Positions 1-7,240 of a DNA stretch of 35,005 nt are shown one piece after another. The translations under genes were made by a program, and so were the position numbers. The DNA lies in assembly GCA_017353825.1 (NCBI GenBank), contig JAFMSC010000002.1, forward strand, positions 1-35,005, given 5' to 3'. The notes beneath the pieces are model-generated. The model did not search any database and had not been told where the DNA came from. It saw nothing but the letters and a program-made list of their open reading frames with translations. The DNA is from Hyphomicrobiaceae bacterium (GTDB lineage: Bacteria; Pseudomonadota; Alphaproteobacteria; Rhizobiales; Hyphomicrobiaceae). The first letter of the stretch is position 1. Each line of letters starts with the position of its first letter.

Positions 1-117
1 CCTCGAGCGAAGGCCCGCAGCCCTGTCGTCTGGCAGGAGTTCAATCGAACGCGCCACCGATCTGCGCGTGTCCGCGTTCACACCGTTGGGTTTGGACCAA
101 TTTTAAGTTGGCGCTGA

Positions 118-225
118 CAGAAGGGCCTCTTCCGGCGCGTTCTCGACATTCTCGTCGAATCCCGCCGGCGCAAAGTAGATCCGGAAATCGAGGACCATCG
201 AGGCTGGATGGGCGAGGACCAATGA
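118..225 (+). pseudogene. remnant of a short Arg-rich protein (C-terminal part only)
   Basis: A 35-codon open stretch without a start codon ends at a TGA at 223-225. It reads GLFRRVLDILVESRRRK followed by an acidic tail. The pattern of an amphipathic FxRVLDxLVESRRRK segment resembles the short arginine-rich proteins common in rhizobial genomes, but no family can be assigned with confidence. A stop codon at 115-117 lies immediately upstream in the same frame, so if this was a gene its 5' part is lost. It lies 38 nt upstream of the next, also broken, gene. Confidence 0.25.
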
Positions 226-263
226 GGAAATCGATTGGGGTGAACTAACGGAAGGCTTGATCC

Positions 264-640
264 ATGACTATTCGTCTGTGTGCACAAGGCGACATCCTGA
301 TCGAGCGGGTCGAGGATGCCGCGGCCTACGGGCAAGTTTTCAATCCGTCCATCAAGGACCCGTTGTCATCGCCGAAGGCGAGGCGACGGGACATCATCAC
401 CGGCTGCTGGGCTCGGTTACGACGTATCGCGACGACGCCATCGCGCGCGAGCTTCCCTCGGGGCTGTACATCGCGCACGTGATAGCGCGAGATCGAGGCA
501 ACCGTATAAAGATCATCGCCTATGGCGCGGCAAGAGCGCAAACATCCAACTCTTATGATCGTTACGGTATCCTCGTTCACAATGGCGAACCGCGTGTCTA
601 CCGGATCGAACGCCATCGGAGGCGGCTTCGCATCCCTTTT
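264..640 (+). pseudogene. small hypothetical protein gene with a frameshift
   Basis: The start ATG at 264 has a GGAAGG ribosome site 9 nt upstream. The first 31 codons (MTIRLCAQGDILIERV and on to PSIK) look like the N-terminus of a small family that continues with an AEGEATGH-type motif. That motif is present here, but in another frame from about 357 (GPVVIAEGEATGHHH). One missing G near 355-357 would join the two halves. The second half remains readable to about 640 and contains RDDAIARELPSGLYIAHV, then loses similarity to what I know of such proteins. The molecular function of the family is unknown to me. I call it broken; a sequencing error is the alternative. Confidence 0.5.
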
Positions 641-827
641 GAGGTGCGATGCTGCCGTCCTAGAGGCCTAAGCGCAGCTCCGTTCAGGCATGGACGAGGG
701 TCCGGTACTCGATTGGGCCTCGTCAGGCCGCCCGCCCCTGATTGGTGGCCTGCGCACGGGAGTGGCGGAGGCCACGGCCTGGTCCATCCTTGCGCGGTCT
801 ATCGTTGAGCGGTGCGCCGAGTGAGCG

Positions 828-2237
828 CTAGCGGTTGACAAATCGAGTGCAGTTTACGCGCAAGTCGGGCGCCGATATCTGGCATTCAACGAAGCGCGTC
901 TCGCTGAGAAATTGAACTCGCAGCACGGTCCGGTCACTGGATGGCGGATTTCGGGCAGGCGTGTAATAGGCGACACGTGCGTGCCGGATGCTTCCGACAC
1001 AGGGATCGTTGGAAAATTCTCCGACCGCACGCCTTTCTTCCCGAAATTCGATCTTGCCGTGTGTCGGCGCGGAGATGATTTCGACAATTGGGGGCGGAAG
1101 GCTGCTGCAATTGGGGCCCGAGTTGACAAAGCTTCTGATTATGACGGGTGCAGCTTGCACCTTGGACGCCTGGGTCCCCGTCGCCTGTGATGGCGCTGCT
1201 GCGACCTTCCCTATTGTTCCGGCCGGCCGGTCGTCCTCGATACGCTTTGCATCCGTGGCGCCGTGCTCTTCCTCCGATCTTTTCGTTGCCGCATCCTGCG
1301 CCGGCGCATGTGCGCTGGCCTGTCGCTCGAGGTGCTCGATCTGCGCCCGCGCGATCGGTGCGAACTCCCCGTTCGGGTAGCGCTCCAGATAGGTGCGCAT
1401 CACGGCAGGGTTCGAGCTGTTCTTCGCGGATTCCCAGAACTCCAGCTCAATCTGCTGCGCGCTCGTGCGCGGCTTTATGAAGTAGAACCTCGCCGTCAGC
1501 GCCGAGTGCTCCCACGGTACCTGCCGGCGGGCGGTTGCGTGCATCACATCATTGCGCACGTTTATGAGGATCGATGTCAGATCGTCACCCGGCGTAGCAA
1601 TATATTTCAGGAGCGCTGCCGTATAGGGCGAGTTCCGCCCGGCTCCGTCCAGGGCAACGTTTCCAGGCTGTGTTGAGAAGCCGATCAGGGTCCCTTCCCC
1701 CGATTCCACGGAGGCAAAACCGCGTCCGATCTCAGCCGAGCGAGTTCCCAGCGCGCGGGCCAGATTGCGCGCCAGCGGATTGTCGCGGCAGGCGTCGATG
1801 ATCAGGATGTTGGTCGTCGTCCCCTGCTCCATCGAACGCTGCACGAGATCGAGGCGCACCAGCTCGAAATCGACCGCGGACGCCGAAGCGAGTTCGGCAT
1901 CGATCGGCACCAGATAGTTCTGCCCAGCCACCTGCAGCCCGTGTCCCGCGTAGAAGAAGAGACCGGCCTCGGCGCCGCCGAGCGCCTGAGCGAAGTCGCG
2001 GACTGCGCGATCCAGCGCAGCCTTGCCGAGGTCCCGCCGCTCGGTCACGGCAAACCCCAGCTTGGCAAGCTTCGCTGCGAAATCAGCGGCGTCGTGCTTC
2101 GGGTTGGGGAGCCGGGGAGCGTGCTTATACTCGGAGTTGCCGATCACCAAAGCGACGCGCCCGCTCCCCGCACAAGCGGCACGCGCGCCGGACAGTGCGA
2201 TGAGAAGAACGAGAAACGTGTGCAGGAAGCCGCGCAT
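828..2237 (-). CDS. secreted caspase-like (peptidase C14) protein
   Basis: This is a 469-residue protein with an N-terminal signal peptide (about residues 1-23) followed by a caspase-like fold. RVALVIGNSEY (27-37) opens the domain. The catalytic His is H99 in the YAGHG motif and the catalytic Cys is C150 in IIDACRDNP, so both members of the C14 dyad are present. The start at 2237 is chosen because a GGAAGG ribosome site lies just upstream and a signal peptide follows directly; an in-frame extension to 2519 has no such support. After the protease domain comes a stretch rich in Ala, Glu and Lys (about 290-365), then a Cys-containing C-terminal region (about 365-469) that I do not recognise. The family cleaves proteins after Arg/Lys or Asp; the substrate here is unknown. 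The signal peptide implies action outside the cytoplasm. A tetratricopeptide remnant lies upstream on the same strand, and TPR proteins often accompany such caspases. Confidence 0.85.
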   Translation of the reverse strand: MRGFLHTFLVLLIALSGARAACAGSGRVALVIGNSEYKHAPRLPNPKHDAADFAAKLAKLGFAVTERRDLGKAALDRAVRDFAQALGGAEAGLFFYAGHGLQVAGQNYLVPIDAELASASAVDFELVRLDLVQRSMEQGTTTNILIIDACRDNPLARNLARALGTRSAEIGRGFASVESGEGTLIGFSTQPGNVALDGAGRNSPYTAALLKYIATPGDDLTSILINVRNDVMHATARRQVPWEHSALTARFYFIKPRTSAQQIELEFWESAKNSSNPAVMRTYLERYPNGEFAPIARAQIEHLERQASAHAPAQDAATKRSEEEHGATDAKRIEDDRPAGTIGKVAAAPSQATGTQASKVQAAPVIIRSFVNSGPNCSSLPPPIVEIISAPTHGKIEFREERRAVGEFSNDPCVGSIRHARVAYYTPARNPPSSDRTVLRVQFLSETRFVECQISAPDLRVNCTRFVNR

Positions 2238-2399
2238 GTCCTTCCGCCATCTGGATGACAAACCAAACGCTGGCAGCCGAGATGTGGGGCGTACTGCAAC
2301 AGAGGCGCCGAGTCCATGATCTTTCCACGTCGCCATAGCCCCTGCGGTTTTCGCCTTCGTGCTACGTGGAAGCAGGGGCAGGCAGGCACCGTCGCGCCA

Positions 2400-2592
2400 T
2401 CGCGGGAGTCTTGACATAATTCCTGCAGCACACTGTAGTACGTTTGGGACAGGTGGTTCGGCCCCAGTGCCTTCTCGCGGATGGGAGGCTACGCTGATAG
2501 ATCGGGTCGGCCTCGGCATAGCGGCCCTGGTCCTCGTACAGACTGGCTAGGTTGTTGAGGACGGTGGCGACAGTAGGAAAGAAGTCTGTCCC
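2400..2592 (-). pseudogene. tetratricopeptide (kinesin-light-chain type) repeat remnant
   Basis: On the minus strand the segment VATVLNNLASLYEDQGRY followed by AEADPIYQRSL is a textbook TPR_10/TPR_12 unit. The expected continuation IREKALGPNHLSQ is present but in the next frame, and one missing base near 2480 would join them. No start codon with a ribosome site and no complete second repeat is visible, so this is a fragment of a longer TPR gene. It sits about 160 nt upstream of the caspase-like gene on the same strand, so it may be what remains of a TPR partner or of an upstream TPR part of that protein. Confidence 0.6.
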
Positions 2593-2599
2593 CAGCACA

Positions 2600-3394
2600 A
2601 GGACCGTGCATGAGGGCTGCACGACGAGCCGCTCGCAATAGGCAACCGCGCTGCCGACGCTGCGCAGATCGAGCGCCACGGCGCGGTGCTACGGGTTACG
2701 CTTGGGGCGGGGTGGCCGCTGGTCGTGATCCTGGGCGGGAAAGGTCTCGACGGCATCGTGTCGAAGGCCGCGCCATCCCGAATGCGGGCCTTGCACACGG
2801 CGGCGGTGCTCGCCGTCTGGCGCGACCAGGGCCGCGATGTCGAGATTGCCGGTGGAGCAGGGGTACGTGGTTCGACGCCGTCGGCCAGCACACGATCCTG
2901 CCCCTCCAGGACGGGCAGGGCCGCATTCTGGCCTTGTAGGTGCCGCACTCGGCGGCAACCGCAGCGACGGCGTCGCGTTTCGAAAGCAATTGCCGCTGTG
3001 GCCCGCATCGAGGTGGCGCTTGTCGAGATTGTGCCGGTTAGCGGCGGCTTTCTGCCGATGCCGCCCTCGCTCACCATCCGCAAAACGCCCGACGCTGCTC
3101 TGGAGCTTGCGCTGGTCGATCCCCGTCTCGCCCCGGTCGATGGCCCCGACGCCGATGCCGCCGGCAGTAGGACGGCCGAAGGCTCGCGCCTGCGACGACG
3201 AGCAACAACCACGTCCCCTTCCTTCCGCGCGGCCAGCGAGAGGAAATTCGTTCGGCTGGTACTATTTAGGTGGTACCTAAGCAGCGTTGTCTGGTTTCGC
3301 CAACGCAGACGACCTCCGGAGTACACGGAAAGCAGACAGTCGGCGGGTGGCGCGATGTGCCACACAGAAGGGGACGTCGCTCCCAGAATGCTGC
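2600..3394. other. gene-poor stretch, nothing recognised
   Basis: About 800 bases lie between the TPR remnant and the membrane protein gene. Both strands contain long open frames because the sequence is GC-rich, but none has a ribosome site with a plausible N-terminus or a motif that I recognise, and overlapping frames on both strands look equally (un)convincing. It may be decayed coding sequence, in keeping with the broken genes on either side. Confidence 0.4.
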
Positions 3395-4054
3395 TTACAC
3401 GGTTGGCCGCCTCATACTGGCGTGGGCGACCGATCCTATCGCCCAGCCGAGGAGGGCAACGATCAACGGCCACTTGACGTGATCGAAAGCGCCGAACGCA
3501 TAGTAGACCAGGAACTTGAATTCACGCGTGGGCTGCGACATCAGCCCTATCAAGAACTGCACGCCGAAGAGCACGATTGGCGACACTACGAACAGGGTCA
3601 AGTACAGCCTGTGCCTCGCAAAGAAGCTCAATACCGCGACAATTGCGGCTGTGATGGCCAGTAAAGTAAAGTAAAGTAAAGTAAAGTAAAGTAAAGTAAA
3701 GTAAAGTAAAGTAAAGTAAAGTAAAGTAAAGTAAAGTAAAGTAAAGTAAAGTAAAGCGTACCTCGCCGAAGTACTCAGATAAGAACCAGTTCCGAGGAAC
3801 CCGGTCAGCAGCAGGCCCCAGGCGAGGCCAACGAAGAGGAGCGGCGTGTCTTCGATCAAAGGGAAGAGCCGCGTATATCCCAGCGCCAGGAAGGTGAGAA
3901 TCGACAAAGTCGGCCAGGCCGAAAAAAATGCCCCGTGCATCAGCCCCCATGAATGAAACGTCGGCCAGTGCAGCACGCCATACACGTAGCCGAGGGGCCA
4001 CATCAGGAAGAAACCGACAACGGCCGATGTGACCGCTCGAATGACAGTCCGCAT
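3395..4054 (-). CDS. small polytopic membrane protein interrupted by a 5-bp repeat tract (candidate phase-variable gene)
   Basis: The 219-residue protein has several hydrophobic segments (about 5-28, 43-62, 70-92, 133-145, 150-173 and 195-212). The start at 4054 is chosen for a GGAG ribosome site 8 nt upstream. Residues 101-132 are six tandem LLYFT units plus LL, encoded by a tract of 19 GTAAA units as read on the plus strand. Sequence before and after the tract is membrane-protein-like in the same frame, so the copy number seen here keeps the gene open. In one alternative frame translation after the tract stops at 3628-3630; in the other it runs to a stop at 3522-3524. Loss or gain of a unit would therefore remove the last membrane segments. 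I do not recognise the family. It lies between decayed genes and an IS630 remnant, in an accessory setting. Confidence 0.7.
   Translation of the reverse strand: MRTVIRAVTSAVVGFFLMWPLGYVYGVLHWPTFHSWGLMHGAFFSAWPTLSILTFLALGYTRLFPLIEDTPLLFVGLAWGLLLTGFLGTGSYLSTSARYALLYFTLLYFTLLYFTLLYFTLLYFTLLYFTLLAITAAIVAVLSFFARHRLYLTLFVVSPIVLFGVQFLIGLMSQPTREFKFLVYYAFGAFDHVKWPLIVALLGWAIGSVAHASMRRPTV
3660..3756. repeat. pentanucleotide microsatellite, 19 perfect units
   Basis: Nineteen uninterrupted copies of GTAAA run from 3661 to 3755, with matching partial bases at each edge (A at 3660, G at 3756). On the coding (minus) strand the unit is TTTAC, which contains no stop codon in any of the three frames and gives a cyclic permutation of LLYFT in every frame. 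Because 5 is not a multiple of 3, each one-unit change shifts the downstream frame. Perfect tandem tracts of this length are prone to slipped-strand mispairing. The copy number may also be imperfectly assembled. Confidence 0.97.
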
Positions 4055-4199
4055 GGCACATTCTCCGCGTGGCGCATTCATGAGCGCGAGGGAAGTGTGC
4101 ATATTGGGCGTTCTGGCGGCAAGAGCGGGCGCGCATCGGCGCGACTTCCGTAGTGGGTCATCAGCAACGGCACCCTCCCAGCACAAGACTGCACTAGGC

Positions 4200-4454
4200 C
4201 CGGTCCACACCAGCAAGGCCACGCTCGCCGCGCTGGCGGCCCGCGCCCATTGGCTCACGGTCGAGTGGCTGCCCAAGTACGCGCCCGAGCTCAATGACAT
4301 CGAGGTGGTCTGGCACGACCTCAAGGCCCACAATCTGGCGCATCAGACGTTCACAGACACGCGCACCCTCGACCAAACCATCCACGCCGCGGTCACCGCC
4401 TTGAACCTGGAGCGAAACCGCGATCTGTTGGGCAACTCACGAATCTCTGCTTAG
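4200..4454 (+). pseudogene. IS630-family transposase, C-terminal fragment
   Basis: The last 85 codons match the end of IS630-type DDE transposases: HTSKATLAALAAR, then VEWLPKYAPELNDIEVVW (holding the catalytic Glu), then DLKAHNLAHQTF. The upstream part, with the first two catalytic Asp residues, is missing; the frame upstream of about 4200 has no similarity. The fragment ends at a TAG at 4452-4454. It cannot be active and marks a past insertion and deletion next to the repeat-bearing membrane gene. Confidence 0.85.
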
Positions 4455-4582
4455 TCCTAACCGGACATGCGATGCGCAAGCGTGATCTGTTGGCCGAGCA
4501 AGGACAACTTGCGGTAGGAGCGGAGGACGATGCATGGTTGCCAAGGTCGGATTGTACAACTTATTGATTTTACGTAGAATTT

Positions 4583-4633
4583 TGGAGCGGGCGAAGGGAA
4601 TCGAACCCTCGACACTCAGCTTGGGAAGCTGCG
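4583..4633 (-). other. 3' fragment of tRNA-Gly(CCC), probable attachment site
   Basis: Read on the minus strand, this is the anticodon arm (loop TTCCCAA, anticodon CCC), variable region, T arm (GGGTTCGATTCCC) and 3' acceptor half ending in an encoded CCA of a tRNA-Gly. The 5' half of the tRNA (acceptor 5' strand and D arm) is absent; the sequence beyond 4633 is unrelated. Site-specific integrases commonly use exactly this anticodon-loop-to-3'-end segment as their att core, and an integrase gene starts 105 nt away. With the tRNA on the minus strand, an inserted element would be expected to lie to the right and to end at a full tRNA-Gly, which is not in this window. Confidence 0.8.
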
Positions 4634-4737
4634 TAAACCGTGCAAAAAGCCCCCGTTTTCCTGGATTTTCGTCACCCCTTGTCGCAACCTTGTCGCGAGG
4701 GTAGGGTGCGCAAGGCGCCAACTGACGGGAGGTTACA

Positions 4738-5910
4738 TTGGCTATCAGGCGACGCACGTGGACGTGGAAGGGCGAAGAGCGGAGCGCTTGGGTCTGTGAT
4801 TACCTCGACGCGAATGGGAAGCGTCATCTGAAGACGTTCCGGACCAAGGGCGAGGCCATCGACTATGCTGCCGAGACGCGCATTGAGCTCCGCCAGGGCC
4901 TCCATGTCCCCGATCGCGACTCTCTCACCGTCGAGGAAGCCGGCCAGCAATGGCTCACAGCCTGCGAAAACGACGGCCTGGAGCCCGCGACGCTGCAGAC
5001 CTACCGTCAGCATCTGTGCCTGCACATCGCCCCCAGGATCGGCCACAAGCGGCTCAGAGAGCTCACTGTGCCGGTGCTCAGGGCCTTCCAGGACCAGTTG
5101 CGCGCTGATGGCCGGTCGCAGGCTCTGACCAAGAAGACTATCACCTATCTAGGCGGGCTCATTGCCGATGCCCAGGAGCGGGGCTTGGCTGTGCGCAATC
5201 CTGTCCGGGAGCGCAAGCGCAAGAGGAGCCGCGGGAAGGCCGCCAGGCGTCATGAGAAGCGCCTCGAGGTTGGAGTTGATATCCCAACGCCAGAGGAAAT
5301 TCGGGCCATCCTGGGGGCCGCCACAGGCTATAGGCGGGCCTTCTTCATGGTGGCCGCCATGGCCGGCCTGCGCGCCTCCGAGCTGCGTGGGCTGCGATGG
5401 TCGGATGTCAATTTCCCGAAGGCGACGATCACCGTCGCCCAGCGCGCCGACAAGTGGTGCGTGATCGGCAGCCCCAAGGCTCACGCCAGCCAGCGGGAGA
5501 TCCGCGTGGCGCATGAGGTCGTGCTGGCCCTCAAGGAATGGAAGCTTGCCTGCCCGCATGGGAAGCTGGGACTCGTGTTCCCAAACGGCCGGGGCAATGT
5601 GGAGCTGCTTGCCAACATCAGGCGCCGGCATTGGCATCCGCTGCAGATCGCGGCCGGAGTGACCAGGGAGGAGGACGGCGAGACCGTCGCTAAGTACGGC
5701 GGGCTCCATGCGCTGCGGCACTTCTTCTGCTCATGGTGTGCGAACTCGCGCGAGCAAGGCGGGCTCGGCCTTACCCTGAAAGAGACGCAAGTCCGGATGG
5801 GGCACGCGACCCTAAGCCAGACCGCAGACCGATATGGCCATCTGTTTCATGGCGATGGCAAGCGCGAGCAAGAAGTTCTGGCGGCCGGGGCGCGCGCCCT
5901 ATTGGGCTAA
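4738..5910 (+). CDS. tyrosine recombinase / phage-type integrase
   Basis: This 390-residue protein has a full phage-integrase layout: an N-terminal arm-binding region (about 1-60), a SAM-like core-binding domain (about 62-150) and a C-terminal catalytic domain (about 183-385). Catalytic residues are visible: R212 in AGLRASELRGLRW, H324 and R327 in GLHALRH, H356 in RMGHATLS, and the nucleophile Y366 in DRYGHLF. It would cut and rejoin DNA at attachment sites. The start is a TTG at 4738 with a GGGAGG ribosome site 5 nt upstream; no better in-frame ATG lies near. The adjacent tRNA-Gly 3' fragment is its likely target site. It converges with a small minus-strand ORF, the two stop codons overlapping at 5907-5910. 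Confidence 0.92.
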   Translation: MAIRRRTWTWKGEERSAWVCDYLDANGKRHLKTFRTKGEAIDYAAETRIELRQGLHVPDRDSLTVEEAGQQWLTACENDGLEPATLQTYRQHLCLHIAPRIGHKRLRELTVPVLRAFQDQLRADGRSQALTKKTITYLGGLIADAQERGLAVRNPVRERKRKRSRGKAARRHEKRLEVGVDIPTPEEIRAILGAATGYRRAFFMVAAMAGLRASELRGLRWSDVNFPKATITVAQRADKWCVIGSPKAHASQREIRVAHEVVLALKEWKLACPHGKLGLVFPNGRGNVELLANIRRRHWHPLQIAAGVTREEDGETVAKYGGLHALRHFFCSWCANSREQGGLGLTLKETQVRMGHATLSQTADRYGHLFHGDGKREQEVLAAGARALLG

Positions 5911-6143
5911 ACCATCCACGTCGCCAACGGCACGCCAACGCAGACCACCCACAGCACCACCGACCCCACCACGCGCTGCCGCCGGCGCCGCCGGAACACC
6001 GCGAGCCACTCGATCAGCGCCGCCTCAGCCTCGGCGAGACGACGGTCGCGGACGATGCGGCGGACGTGATTGAGCCTTAGGCCGCTTCTTCCGTCCAGTG
6101 CAGGCGCTCGACGGTCACGCGGTTCTCGCGTTCGTTGTGCCAT
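5907..6143 (-). CDS. possible small membrane protein in the element
   Basis: A 78-codon minus-strand frame ends with a basic stretch (FRRRRRQR) and a hydrophobic C-terminal helix (VVGSVVLWVVCVGVPLATW), the shape of a small tail-anchored protein. It overlaps the 3' end of the higA-like gene by about 67 nt if the only in-frame ATG (6143) is used, and that ATG has no clear ribosome site; the true start may lie within 6075 downward on a rare codon, or the frame may be chance. Its stop codon overlaps the integrase stop codon, the compact end-to-end packing seen in phages, which mildly favours it being real. Confidence 0.35.
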   Translation of the reverse strand: MAQRTREPRDRRAPALDGRSGLRLNHVRRIVRDRRLAEAEAALIEWLAVFRRRRRQRVVGSVVLWVVCVGVPLATWMV

Positions 6144-6376
6144 AGATCAAACTGCATCTGGAGTGCCATCCAGAAACGGGCCCCATTGCCGAAGGCCTGC
6201 CCGAGCCGCTGGGCCATGTCGAGCGAGACGGCGCGCTTCTCGTGCACCAGCTCGGACAGCGTGGTGCGGGTCACACCCAGGTGCTCGGCAAGATCGGTGA
6301 TGGTCATGCCGAGCGCCGGTAGGATGTCCTCCCGTAGGTACTCACCAGGATGCGGCGGTTCGCGCTTAGCGGCCAT
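6077..6376 (-). CDS. higA: HigA-type antitoxin, helix-turn-helix
   Basis: This 99-residue protein begins PPHPGEYLREDILPALGM and continues with a Cro/C1-type helix-turn-helix (ITDLAEHLGVTRTTLSELV, about 26-44), the signature of HigA antitoxins (also called VapI-like). It would bind and neutralise the toxin encoded upstream and repress the pair's promoter. The ATG at 6376 has a GGAGG ribosome site 8 nt upstream. It overlaps the end of the toxin gene by 11 nt, the toxin-first order typical of higBA. Location next to an integrase suggests a stabilisation module of the element. Confidence in family is high; activity is inferred. Confidence 0.9.
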   Translation of the reverse strand: MAAKREPPHPGEYLREDILPALGMTITDLAEHLGVTRTTLSELVHEKRAVSLDMAQRLGQAFGNGARFWMALQMQFDLWHNERENRVTVERLHWTEEAA

Positions 6377-6656
6377 GGTAATCCTCCAGTTGCACGTCGT
6401 ACGGCCCGTCATCGTCCCATTTGAAGGTGATACGCCAGTTGCGGTTGACGAGCACTGAGAACGTCCCTCGGCGATCGCCGGTCAATCGATGGAACTTGTA
6501 CCCCGGCATCGCGAGCTCTCTGGGCGATGTGGCTACATCCAGGGCATTGAGGATGCGCCACACCTTGGCGCGCCAATCCGGGCGAATGCCGCTAGGGTCG
6601 TCGTCCTCCCAGTAGCGCCGCAACGCGCTATCACTGATCCGGTCCCCGTCGAGCAT
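6366..6656 (-). CDS. higB: HigB/RelE-superfamily toxin
   Basis: A 96-residue protein with the HigB pattern: RAKVWRILNALDVATSPREL, GYKFHRLTGDRRGTFSVLV, and NWRITFKWDDDGPYDVQLEDYH at the C-terminus. Members are ribosome-dependent mRNA endonucleases. The ATG at 6656 is preferred over an in-frame GTG at 6671 because the GTG lies inside the perfect palindrome that looks like the operator. The gene is first in a two-gene unit and overlaps the antitoxin start by 11 nt. Length and motifs are normal, with no sign of decay. Confidence 0.9.
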   Translation of the reverse strand: MLDGDRISDSALRRYWEDDDPSGIRPDWRAKVWRILNALDVATSPRELAMPGYKFHRLTGDRRGTFSVLVNRNWRITFKWDDDGPYDVQLEDYHGR

Positions 6657-6657
6657 G

Positions 6658-6690
6658 GCGTTACGTGGCACGTAACGCGTAACGTGTCAA
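6658..6690 (-). promoter_or_regulatory. candidate higBA operator and promoter
   Basis: A perfect inverted repeat with 10-nt arms (GCGTTACGTG at 6658-6667 and its complement at 6669-6678, one centre base) ends one base before the higB ATG. A further half-site (CGTAACGTG) continues at 6678-6686, and a TTGACA hexamer on the minus strand lies at 6685-6690. The layout suits autoregulation by the HigA-like helix-turn-helix protein. The -10 element is not clear. Confidence 0.6.
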
Positions 6691-6707
6691 GGCCCCCGCT
6701 GGGGCGG

Positions 6708-6884
6708 TCATGGCTTGCCCTGCTTGTCCCTGATTTGCATAAGGTGAGTGTTCGCCCAGGCCAGATTGCCATCGATGTTGTCGAGGATTGGTATGAGCCG
6801 GGGATGGACGTAGCCCTGTGCGAAGAAGTTCAGCCACACGCCGATGGCGATCCACCACAGCAGTTTGGTTTGGCGGTCGCTCAC
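6708..6884 (-). CDS. 58-residue single-pass membrane protein
   Basis: A GTG-initiated ORF encodes 58 residues beginning VSDRQTKLLWWIAIGVWLNF; residues 8-22 form a hydrophobic, Trp-rich membrane helix and the remainder is polar with an IRDKQGKP tail. Its GTG overlaps the stop codon of the upstream ribbon-helix-helix gene (GTGA), and a purine-rich stretch (GGGGGCC then AGGA) precedes it, so translation is probably coupled. Function unknown. Small membrane partners of this kind are common in phage early regions. Confidence 0.6.
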   Translation of the reverse strand: MSDRQTKLLWWIAIGVWLNFFAQGYVHPRLIPILDNIDGNLAWANTHLMQIRDKQGKP

Positions 6885-7069
6885 TTCCTGGCCCCCTTCG
6901 CCTTCTTCGGATCCGGCATCTTACCCCGCTCAATGGCGTGGCGGAGCACCAGGCGCTCCAGGTAGCTGCTCACCGGCCGGCCGTCCTCTTCGGCGAGCTC
7001 CTTGATTGCCTTCGCGAGGGTCTCGTCGACCCGTGTCGATAGAACCACCAGTCTCTTCTCCTTCGGCAT
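6881..7069 (-). CDS. ribbon-helix-helix DNA-binding protein
   Basis: This 62-residue protein reads MPKEKRLVVLSTRVDETLAK, then AIKELAEEDGRPVSSYLERL and a basic tail. A beta strand (LVVLSTRVD) followed by two helices (ETLAKAIKELAEED and VSSYLERLVLRHA) is the MetJ/Arc (CopG) fold used by small repressors and antitoxins. The ATG at 7069 gives the usual N-terminus; an ATG at 7105 would add 12 residues, and neither has a strong ribosome site. It is transcribed away from the ERF operon and is translationally coupled to a tiny membrane ORF. Likely a regulator of the element. Confidence 0.75.
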   Translation of the reverse strand: MPKEKRLVVLSTRVDETLAKAIKELAEEDGRPVSSYLERLVLRHAIERGKMPDPKKAKGARK

Positions 7070-7240
7070 GGGCCGCACATAAGCGGCTTCAAGTTGAAAG
7101 AACATGCTTGCCCGCGTCTACTTCCCATGCATAATGTAGACGCTGAGGGTTGGCAAGAGCCAGCCTCAAAACGGGAGCGGGGCCACGCAGTGCTTCACCA
7201 CCGCGCAGCCCCTGGCCCACACAGCGAGAGGAGCCTCGCC

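Noticed and set aside
2547..3477. Overlapping open frames of 260-310 codons on both strands
   Set aside because: No motif, no ribosome site and no consistent codon preference; the minus-strand frame is Ser/Arg/Thr-rich as in a shadow, and only the short TPR piece at its low-coordinate end is recognisable, in a different setting.
3660..3756. The tandem tract as a CRISPR-like array
   Set aside because: The units are 5 bp with no spacers, so it is a simple microsatellite.
4583..4633. A functional tRNA-Gly
   Set aside because: The D arm and 5' acceptor strand are missing and the sequence past the anticodon arm cannot pair with the acceptor 3' half.
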